Source of the DNA: Acidobacteriota bacterium
GTDB lineage: Bacteria; Acidobacteriota; Terriglobia; Terriglobales; Acidobacteriaceae
NCBI GenBank assembly: GCA_021810735.1
Contig: JAJZIF010000327.1
Span: 1-5,097, forward strand
Length of the DNA: 5,097 bases
Direction of reading: 5' to 3'
Shown here piece after piece: positions 1-5,097 of this stretch. Under the pieces are notes generated by a model, which worked only from the letters and a program-made list of their open reading frames with translations, was not told the origin of the DNA and made no database searches. Position 1 is the stretch's first letter; every line of letters begins with the position of its first letter. The position numbers and the translations under genes are program-made.

Positions 1-1
1 A

Positions 2-742
2 GGCATAAGCCGACCCTTGCAGAACTATTTCAATTACTACACGGAGATCGAAGAACACTTCCAGCGCCGGCGCGGCACGCTGCTCATGCTGTCCACGCTG
101 GACTGGTCGCTGATCGCGATGTGGCAGGAAGCTGGGTTTCCATTGGAAGCAGTCCTGGCAGGGATTGACGCTACATTTGAAAAGTATGCTGCGCGGCGTG
201 CCAAGGGACGCGTGCGTCGCATCAATGGGCTTGCCTATTGCGCGCAGGAAGTTCTTCGCGCGGTGGAAGACATGCATGAAGCGGCAACCGGCGCTCTCCG
301 TAAACAGGCGCCGACGCCAGAGGAAACTGGGTTTGAGACCTCCCGAATCGCCGCGTATTTACGCCAGAACGCTGCCCTGCTGCAAGGCTGTACAACCCCT
401 GAAAACGCGCAGCCCACGTTTGCTGAAATGTCCCGCAGGCTGGCAGAAATAGCAGCATCCATGGAAAGCGAGAACGATGAGAGCAACCGTGCGTTCTCCA
501 CGGAATCTCTTGAACAGCAATTGCTCGTGTTGGAAGACCAGTTGTTTGCTGTGCTGCAGGCATTCACGCCGCCGGAAAATATGCTTGCCCTGCGCGAGCA
601 GTCGGCGCGGGAACTGGCTCCCTATCGCAGCCGTTTGCAGACCATGCAGATTCGGCAGATTGAACAACAGTTTCTCCGTCGCTGTTTATTCCAGCAGAAC
701 AATCTTCCTCGCCTGAGCCTGTTCTACATGCGCCAGATATGA
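2..742 (+). CDS. Conserved-looking hypothetical protein, 5' end outside the window
   Basis: The frame is open from the left edge to TGA at 740-742, giving about 246 residues. A TTG at 17 could be a start, but no ribosome binding site precedes it, so the gene probably begins upstream. Numbering from that TTG codon as residue 1, there are three parts. Residues 1-90 form a compact domain: an aromatic, acidic opening (NYFNYYTEIEEHF), a basic RRR at 17-19, then LDW at 28-30, W36, and GFPLEAVLAGI at 40-50, followed by RINGLAYCAQEVL at 68-80. Residues 91-160 are a low-complexity polar linker. Residues 161-241 are helical and charged, ending in a distinctive NLPRLSLFYM at 229-238. There is no signal peptide or membrane segment, so it is probably cytoplasmic. 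The W...GF...VL..I pattern followed by a short helix loosely recalls DnaD-type replication-protein domains, but this is a weak analogy and I assign no function. Its stop overlaps the rlmD start by 4 bases, implying one transcript and coupled translation. Confidence 0.75.
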   Translation, partial: GISRPLQNYFNYYTEIEEHFQRRRGTLLMLSTLDWSLIAMWQEAGFPLEAVLAGIDATFEKYAARRAKGRVRRINGLAYCAQEVLRAVEDMHEAATGALRKQAPTPEETGFETSRIAAYLRQNAALLQGCTTPENAQPTFAEMSRRLAEIAASMESENDESNRAFSTESLEQQLLVLEDQLFAVLQAFTPPENMLALREQSARELAPYRSRLQTMQIRQIEQQFLRRCLFQQNNLPRLSLFYMRQI

Positions 743-2061
743 AGCTGACGATTGAGAAGGTCATTTACGGCGGTCAGGGTCTGGCGCGGGTTCCAGTGGA
801 CTCGGATGCTCGCAGCGGCATGAGCGTCTTTGTGCCTTTCACGCTGCCCGGAGAAGTCGTGGAAGTCGAAATTACCCAACAGCATCGCGGCTATTGCATC
901 GGCGAGGCACGCGAAATTGCGAAAGTCTCCGAGTTTCGCGCGGATCCGCCCTGTCCGTGGTTCGGAACCTGTGGCGGCTGCCATTTGCAGCACAGCGTCT
1001 ATCCATATCAGCTGGATCTGAAACAACAAATGCTGGTGGAAAGCCTTACCCGTGCCGGCGTCCGCGAGCTGCCGCCTGTATCGTTGCTCGCTGGCGAATC
1101 CCTGGGGTATCGCAACAGAGTTCGTCTCCAGGTGCAAACGAAGCCGGAATTTTCCATCGGGTATCGTCAGGCGAAATCGCATCGGATGACGGCAATCGAT
1201 CGCTGCCCAATTGCTGCGCCTTTGTTGGAGCACTGCATTGGCCTCCTGCATTCGCTCGGCGCGCGAGGTTCGTTCCCTGCGGATACGCAGGAGGTGGAAA
1301 TCTTTACCAACCACGATGAGTCCAAACTCTTCATGACGATGTGGACCAGCCGCCACTCGCGTTCCCAACTGATCAGGTACAAAGAATTCTTTGCGAATTT
1401 GCAAAAGGAAATTTCACAATTGAGTGGCGCACAAGTGCTCGCGGTTGAGAAAGGGGAACTTGCTACGGCCAGACCCCATTTGCAATGGGGTCGTCAACAC
1501 GTGAACTTTCGTGTGGCCGGACGAGAATATATCGTAGGCGCGGGATTGTTCTTTCAGGTGAATCGTACGCTTGTCGACGAATTCGTGGCCGCTGTTATAG
1601 ACGACGAATGCGGTTCATGCGCCTGGGATCTCTTCGCCGGTGTGGGACTTTTTTCTTTGGCGCTGATGGAGCGGTTTCAGCGCGTCATCGCAGTCGAATC
1701 CAACCCTTCGGCACTGAAGGATCTGCGTCAGAACCTGCATCACTCCACAACCACCGGGGCAACCGCGAAAGAAATCCAATCCGATACGCTGACCTTTCTT
1801 CAACAGGCGTTGCAGCGGCAAGAGCCTGCACCCGATCTTATTTTGCTCGATCCTCCACGCGCTGGAGCAGGCGTCGAGGCATGCAATCTGATGGCCCGGT
1901 CGAACCCGCGCAAGATCGTCTATGTTTCCTGCGATCCAGCCACGTTGGGTCGCGATCTTGGCGCATTGACACAATCCGGCTACCGCCTCCGTCGCTTGCA
2001 GTTGGTCGACATGTTTCCGCAAACTTACCACATGGAAACCATCGCGACGCTCGAGCGCTAA
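739..2061 (+). CDS. rlmD: 23S rRNA (uracil-5-)-methyltransferase, RlmD/RumA family
   Basis: Complete 440-residue protein, close to E. coli RlmD (433). Family members transfer a methyl group from S-adenosylmethionine to C5 of a uridine in 23S rRNA (U1939 for E. coli RlmD) in the cytoplasm. Residues 1-60 fit a TRAM RNA-binding domain (YGGQGLARV, then FVPFTLPGEVVEVEI). Four cysteines for a 4Fe-4S cluster are present: C72, C78, C81 and C156. The methyltransferase half shows FFQVN at 271-275, the SAM loop DLFAGVGLFSL at 297-307, acidic E320, DPPR at 371-374, VSCDPATLGRD at 396-406 with nucleophile C398, and DMFPQTYHMET at 424-434 with the probable catalytic base E433. The start is fixed by the ATGA overlap with the preceding gene; no in-frame start lies just upstream and no Shine-Dalgarno is evident, so translation is probably coupled. 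The fold and chemistry are secure. The exact target is less so, because homologues outside enterics can modify other positions (RlmCD, for example, modifies two). Confidence 0.93.
   Translation: MKLTIEKVIYGGQGLARVPVDSDARSGMSVFVPFTLPGEVVEVEITQQHRGYCIGEAREIAKVSEFRADPPCPWFGTCGGCHLQHSVYPYQLDLKQQMLVESLTRAGVRELPPVSLLAGESLGYRNRVRLQVQTKPEFSIGYRQAKSHRMTAIDRCPIAAPLLEHCIGLLHSLGARGSFPADTQEVEIFTNHDESKLFMTMWTSRHSRSQLIRYKEFFANLQKEISQLSGAQVLAVEKGELATARPHLQWGRQHVNFRVAGREYIVGAGLFFQVNRTLVDEFVAAVIDDECGSCAWDLFAGVGLFSLALMERFQRVIAVESNPSALKDLRQNLHHSTTTGATAKEIQSDTLTFLQQALQRQEPAPDLILLDPPRAGAGVEACNLMARSNPRKIVYVSCDPATLGRDLGALTQSGYRLRRLQLVDMFPQTYHMETIATLER
1472..1492. repeat. Perfect 9-bp inverted repeat (hairpin) inside rlmD
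   Basis: GACCCCATT at 1472-1480 is followed by the loop TGC and its exact reverse complement AATGGGGTC at 1484-1492. It lies in the codons for about residues 245-251 of RlmD (RPHLQWG), a stretch between the central domain and the FFQVN motif. No T-run follows on either strand, so it is not a standard intrinsic terminator. It may be chance, or an mRNA structure within the coding region. Confidence 0.6.
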
Positions 2062-2064
2062 AGC

Positions 2065-2073
2065 GGCTCCATC
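2065..2073 (+). repeat. Direct repeat GGCTCCATC, copy 1 (left edge of the gap)
   Basis: This 9-base sequence starts 3 bases after the rlmD stop. An identical copy lies at 2186-2194, directly against the comEC ATG. The period is 121 bases. Two identical 9-mers bounding a 133-base gap are unlikely by chance and resemble the target-site duplication of an insertion or the ends of a deletable segment. No terminal inverted repeats are visible just inside the copies. Confidence 0.6.
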
Positions 2074-2109
2074 GCAGGTGTATCCAGCGAGACTGGAGTT
2101 TCGCTCGAT

Positions 2110-2127
2110 CTTTTCCGTTAAGAAAAG
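2110..2127. repeat. AT-rich inverted repeat in the rlmD-comEC gap
   Basis: CTTTTC at 2110-2115 and GAAAAG at 2122-2127 are exact complements around a 6-base loop. The stem is short and has only two G-C pairs, and no T-run follows on the plus strand, so it makes a poor terminator. It could be a weak protein-binding palindrome or chance. Confidence 0.3.
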
Positions 2128-2159
2128 CTGCACCACGGCGTTCTCTACCGGGGTATAGT

Positions 2160-2181
2160 AACCGTGGAACTGCTTCACGTT
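2160..2181 (+). promoter_or_regulatory. Possible leader hairpin just upstream of comEC
   Basis: AACCGTGGAA at 2160-2169 can pair with TTCACGTT at 2174-2181 around the loop CTGC, giving 8 base pairs with two single-base bulges on the left arm. The hairpin ends 3 bases before the weak Shine-Dalgarno-like CAGG (2184-2187) and 13 bases before the comEC ATG. In the mRNA it could modulate ribosome access. The call rests only on pairing in this one sequence. Confidence 0.25.
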
Positions 2182-2185
2182 CGCA

Positions 2186-2194
2186 GGCTCCATC
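2186..2194 (+). repeat. Direct repeat GGCTCCATC, copy 2 (right edge of the gap)
   Basis: Identical to the copy at 2065-2073 and immediately followed by the comEC ATG at 2195. The bases before it (TCGCA) partly echo those after copy 1 (GCAGG), so the similarity around the two copies is slightly more than the 9-mer itself. Confidence 0.6.
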
Positions 2195-4930
2195 ATGACC
2201 CTGTCCGCACCCCCAACGGAGACAGCACCGCCCACACGAAGACTGCGCGGGTATCAGCCAGCGCCCCTCCGGGCAACGCGGCACAGACTTCGATTGGAGC
2301 GGCTGTCCCTCGCTAACGCGCCTATGCTGTTGGCAGCGGCTGGATTCTCTCTTGGAATCCTGGATGCGCACTGGGTCTGGCATCCTCCGCTGGTCCCCTT
2401 ACTGGGTGTTGCGCTGGCAGCCGTGATTGTGTTGGTGGCGGTGCGGCGAGCCGTCCGCGTTCTGTGGCTGCCTTTGCTGCTGCTTTGGTTTGCAGCGGGA
2501 CAATTCTGCGCGTTTGTGGCCCCCGTACACCCGGCCTCCGCGGCTCTGACTCAACTTGCCGACGGCCTCCAGCGTACTGTCAGCGGAACGGTAACCGCGA
2601 TCCGCTCCGCGCGCACAGAGACGCGAGCCTACCCCTATGGGCGGCAAGATGAAACAGAGCAGACACAGCAAATCGATCTCTCCCTGGATCATGTGGAGGA
2701 GTTCAACGCGCAGGCCGACTGGCAGGCCCCCGTGGCTGGCGGCCTGCGGCTGAATATCTACACCTCTCCTGGACAAGTGCTGCCACCGACGCGCTGTGGC
2801 GAGCGCCTGAACCTGGCGCTGCGCTTCCATACGCCAGAGCAGTACCTCGATCCCGGAGCGTGGGATTATCCAGCCTATCTTGCCCAGCATGGCATTGCGG
2901 TCCTTGGCGGAGTGGAAGCGAGCGCGATCCACGTAGACGATGCGAGAGAGCGTCCTACCCTTGCATGCCTGGCTACGGCGGCGCAAACATGGGCAGGCAC
3001 GCGGTTGGACCGGATTGCAAGCGTCAGCGCATCGTATCGATGGCTACCGCAATGGCTGCGCTTGACGCAGGAGGACAGCAGCGTGCTGAGCGCCATGCTG
3101 TTCGGCGATCGCGCCCGCCTGCAACACTCCATGCGGAACGCCTTTGAACGCACAGGGTCCTTTCACCTGCTGGTAGTCTCCGGCCTGCACATTACCATTG
3201 TGATCGGCCTGATTTTCTGGCTGGCGCGCAAGCTGCGCATGGGGCAGATGTCGGCCACTCTGGCGGCAATCTCGCTCGCGTTGCCCTATGCATTCCTCAC
3301 GGGCTTCGCTCCGCCTGTCCAACGCGCCCTGTGGCTGAGCGCCGTCTATCTCTTCAGCCGTATTCTCTACCGCGAACGGGCCGCTCTGAATGCCATTGGA
3401 ATCGCCGCCGTGGGCGTGCTGGCCCACAATCCTGCGGCGCTATTTGACGCCAGCTTCCAGATGACGTTCCTCGCCGTGCTGTCGATCGCGGGCGTCGCCA
3501 TGCCTCTGATCGAGTCCACGCTGGCGCCTTACCTGCGAGGCGTTCGATTGCCCAGGCAACTTCGCCTCGACCCTTTTCTGCCTCCACGCGTGGCCCAGAT
3601 GCGTGTAGCGTTACGGATGTATGTGGAGCGGCTGCGATATCTTGTTGGACCCCGTTGGGCGTGGCGCTTGCCGTTTGGGATCGTGCGCTGGGGACTGCGA
3701 GGTACCGAGGCGTTGATTGTGGCATTTGTGGTGGAACTGGTCATGGTGTTGCCCATGGCCGTGTATTTCCATCGCATCACATTGGTGGCTCTGCCGGCGA
3801 ACTTGCTCGGCCTGCCGCTGCTGGCATTCATGCTGCCGCTGGCTTTAGTGACATTTCTGCTGGGCTGCATTCATCCTGCTTTGGCAGTACCAAGTGGATC
3901 GTTGACGGCATTGCTGCTGCACGCCATCTCCTGGCTGATTCACCTGTTTGGCAATCTCGCGGCTTCGGGCCTGCGCACTCCCAACCCGCCCACGTGGTCT
4001 GTCTTCTGTTTTGCTGCTGCCTGGATTGCCGCACTGTGGATGGTTCGGATTTCCCGCCGTTGGCGGACAGTTGCGCTGGCCGCGATTCTTGTTGGCTCGC
4101 TGCTGGTGCTGTGGCCTGTTCCCATGACCCGTTACCGCGGCGCATTGGAGGTGACAGCGATCGACGTAGGCCAGGGAGATTCGCTGCTGATTGTCACTCC
4201 CGATGGCCATACCCTGCTGGTAGATGCGGGAGGCCCGATTGGCGGCCCGCGTACGGGAGATTCGCAATTTGATATCGGCGAGGATGTTGTCTCGCAATAT
4301 CTCTGGTGGCGGCACATTCGCAGATTGGACGCCGTGGCGCTTACCCACGCGCACAGCGACCACATGGGCGGCATGCCGGCTGTCCTAAAAAATTTTCATC
4401 CGAAGGCCCTTTGGGTGGGCAACAATCCGATGATTCCGGAATATCGCGCCCTGCTGGCGCAGGCCCGGCAGGAGAGGATTCCGGTGGAGCGAATGGCGGC
4501 CGGCGAACGCATTCTTTTTGGAGGCGTTCATGTGCGAATTCTTGCGCCGGCTGCAATGTATCACCCCGGACCAAGCGCGTCGAATGACGATTCACTCGTT
4601 ATGCGCGTGCGTTACGAAAAAACCGCCGCACTGCTCGAAGGAGATGCGGAAGCTCCTGTGGAAGAACGGATGGTTGCGACCGAACCGCTGGCGGCAGGGC
4701 TTTTGAAGGTGGGTCATCACGGCAGCAATACTTCCACCATTCCATCGTTTCTGGCCGCCGTTCATCCTGAATTCGCTGTGATCTCGGTTGGTCGTCACAA
4801 TCCATTCGGCCATCCGCGGATGTCCGTGCTCGATGAACTGGGAGCTGCGCGCGTCCGCGTCTATCGCACCGACACACTCGGGCTCAGCAGCTTCTTATTG
4901 AATGGGGCCACTATTCAGCCCAAGCGCTGA
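2195..4930 (+). CDS. comEC: ComEC/Rec2 family DNA-uptake channel protein with metallo-beta-lactamase domain
   Basis: Complete 911-residue inner-membrane protein, longer than B. subtilis ComEC (776). The family carries single-stranded DNA across the inner membrane in natural transformation. In order: a basic cytoplasmic tail with eight arginines (R15-R36); three hydrophobic segments (about 43-110); a soluble DUF4131/OB-like region (about 125-250) with a polar insert near 140-180; the competence domain (about 295-600) with LLVVSGLHI at 325-333, PPVQRALW at 373-380 and about eight to ten membrane helices; two more hydrophobic segments (600-642); and a metallo-beta-lactamase domain from about 650. 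The last holds IDVGQGDS (656-663), D677, HAHSDH (718-723), GDAE (816-819) and KVGHHGS (838-844), so its metal ligands look intact. The ATG is the first start after an in-frame stop at 2159-2161. A weak CAGG at 2184-2187 lies 7 bases upstream of it. No other competence gene is in the window, so active transformation is an inference. Confidence 0.95.
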   Translation: MTLSAPPTETAPPTRRLRGYQPAPLRATRHRLRLERLSLANAPMLLAAAGFSLGILDAHWVWHPPLVPLLGVALAAVIVLVAVRRAVRVLWLPLLLLWFAAGQFCAFVAPVHPASAALTQLADGLQRTVSGTVTAIRSARTETRAYPYGRQDETEQTQQIDLSLDHVEEFNAQADWQAPVAGGLRLNIYTSPGQVLPPTRCGERLNLALRFHTPEQYLDPGAWDYPAYLAQHGIAVLGGVEASAIHVDDARERPTLACLATAAQTWAGTRLDRIASVSASYRWLPQWLRLTQEDSSVLSAMLFGDRARLQHSMRNAFERTGSFHLLVVSGLHITIVIGLIFWLARKLRMGQMSATLAAISLALPYAFLTGFAPPVQRALWLSAVYLFSRILYRERAALNAIGIAAVGVLAHNPAALFDASFQMTFLAVLSIAGVAMPLIESTLAPYLRGVRLPRQLRLDPFLPPRVAQMRVALRMYVERLRYLVGPRWAWRLPFGIVRWGLRGTEALIVAFVVELVMVLPMAVYFHRITLVALPANLLGLPLLAFMLPLALVTFLLGCIHPALAVPSGSLTALLLHAISWLIHLFGNLAASGLRTPNPPTWSVFCFAAAWIAALWMVRISRRWRTVALAAILVGSLLVLWPVPMTRYRGALEVTAIDVGQGDSLLIVTPDGHTLLVDAGGPIGGPRTGDSQFDIGEDVVSQYLWWRHIRRLDAVALTHAHSDHMGGMPAVLKNFHPKALWVGNNPMIPEYRALLAQARQERIPVERMAAGERILFGGVHVRILAPAAMYHPGPSASNDDSLVMRVRYEKTAALLEGDAEAPVEERMVATEPLAAGLLKVGHHGSNTSTIPSFLAAVHPEFAVISVGRHNPFGHPRMSVLDELGAARVRVYRTDTLGLSSFLLNGATIQPKR

Positions 4931-4977
4931 TTCCAGGGCGTGAAGAGGATTTTTTTCAGCGGATAGTGCCTGGTTCA
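4928..4977. repeat. Imperfect inverted repeat joining the two convergent stop codons
   Basis: TGA (4928-4930, the comEC stop) can pair with TCA (4975-4977, complement of the minus-strand stop), and CCAGG (4933-4937) with CCTGG (4969-4973), with a small internal loop between. The 31-base interior holds the T-tract and a smaller hairpin. The arrangement could fold the shared 3' ends of both transcripts, but only 8 pairs are involved. Confidence 0.3.
4938..4960. terminator. Weak candidate terminator between convergent genes
   Basis: The 44-base gap between comEC and the opposing gene contains a run of seven T at 4950-4956. GCGTGAAGA (4938-4946) can pair imperfectly with TTTTCAGC (4953-4960), with one bulged G and one G-T pair. 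A convergent gap is where terminators are expected, but the T-run sits inside the stem rather than after it, so this is not a textbook intrinsic terminator. Confidence 0.25.
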
Positions 4978-5097
4978 CTGATTGGCGGCATGTGTCAAAC
5001 GCATCGTAATGGTTCCCCAGAATAAATGGGCGCGCACCTGCACCGGAAGATGCCGCGCATCGTTGGAATACCAGATCCAGATATCTCCGCGGTTCTT
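4975..5097 (-). CDS. C-terminal end of a probable DUF3108-family protein (partial)
   Basis: Reading the minus strand from the right edge gives 40 codons ending in TGA (plus-strand TCA at 4975-4977). The peptide contains GDIWIWYSNDARHLPVQVRA followed by a short strand (LFWGTITMRL). This W-x-S-x-DARxLPV-x-hydrophobic layout, near a C-terminus ending in a glycine-initiated beta strand, is what I know from the DUF3108 family, whose members are predicted secreted or periplasmic beta-rich proteins of unknown function. The start and any signal peptide lie beyond the window. The gene converges on comEC with a 44-base gap, so the two are not in one operon. The reading frame is well supported by protein-like composition; the family name is recognition from a short fragment. 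Confidence 0.65.
   Translation of the reverse strand, partial: KNRGDIWIWYSNDARHLPVQVRAHLFWGTITMRLTHAANQ

Noticed and set aside
207..218. Near-palindrome GACGC-GT-GCGTC in the first gene
   Set aside because: It is too short and GC-rich to be remarkable, and lies inside a coding region with no related copies seen.
2078..2158. 26-codon GTG-initiated plus-strand small ORF in the rlmD-comEC gap
   Set aside because: It has no ribosome binding site, an ordinary short length for chance, and a composition that suggests nothing specific.
2154..2159. TATAGT resembling a -10 promoter box ahead of comEC
   Set aside because: No acceptable -35 hexamer lies 16-18 bases upstream (CACCAC or similar), so the match alone is not enough to call a promoter.
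1615..2235. Long minus-strand open frame antisense to rlmD (206 codons)
   Set aside because: It overlaps a gene with full catalytic motifs and uses the antisense register where stops are rare in GC-rich genes. It has no recognisable domain. Only the part in the intergenic gap was kept as a low-interest note.
2722..2747. Inverted repeat GCAGGCC / GGCCTGC with a 12-base loop in comEC
   Set aside because: Seven pairs of GC-rich sequence within a GC-rich coding region are expected by chance, and the codons translate to normal family-like sequence.
4385..4396. CTA AAA AAT TTT in the comEC frame, resembling a -1 slippery site (A AAA AAT)
   Set aside because: There is no clear stimulatory upstream Shine-Dalgarno or downstream hairpin. 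The -1 product would truncate the metallo-beta-lactamase domain right after its HAHSDH motif, while the zero frame carries all remaining motifs.
4927..4983. CTGATT repeated at 4927-4932 and 4978-4983 around the convergent gap
   Set aside because: A 6-base repeat is easily explained by chance and overlaps coding sequence on both sides.

Overview
The window is ordinary-looking chromosomal DNA, moderately GC-rich, from a Gram-negative-type bacterium. I infer Acidobacteriota (Terriglobia-like). The basis is the style of the first protein, which I associate with hypothetical proteins of that group, together with its rlmD neighbour and the long arginine-rich ComEC. This is recognition from memory, not a database result.

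Layout. Positions 2-742 (+) hold the 3' part of a conserved-looking hypothetical protein whose true start probably lies left of the window. Its stop overlaps the ATG of the next gene by 4 bases. Positions 739-2061 (+) encode a complete RlmD/RumA-family 23S rRNA (uracil-5-)-methyltransferase with TRAM domain, iron-sulfur cysteines and the full catalytic motif set. Positions 2062-2194 are a 133-base gap holding two small hairpins. It is bounded almost exactly by two copies of the 9-mer GGCTCCATC, one 3 bases after the rlmD stop and one touching the comEC start codon. Positions 2195-4930 (+) encode a complete 911-residue ComEC/Rec2 DNA-uptake channel with an N-terminal soluble domain, a polytopic competence domain and a C-terminal metallo-beta-lactamase domain with an intact metal site. 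After 44 bases a gene ends on the minus strand (4975-5097, last 40 codons), probably a DUF3108-family protein.

How the genes relate. The hypothetical gene and rlmD are almost certainly translationally coupled. comEC may be read through from them or have its own signals in the gap. No obvious functional link joins rRNA methylation and DNA uptake, and no other competence gene lies in the window. I see no CRISPR array, tRNA, rRNA, phage gene or transposase, and nothing that amounts to a new multi-gene system. The observations most worth checking are the repeat-bounded gap before comEC, the unassigned protein coupled to rlmD, a perfect 9-bp hairpin inside rlmD, and an arginine-rich loop inside the ComEC channel domain.
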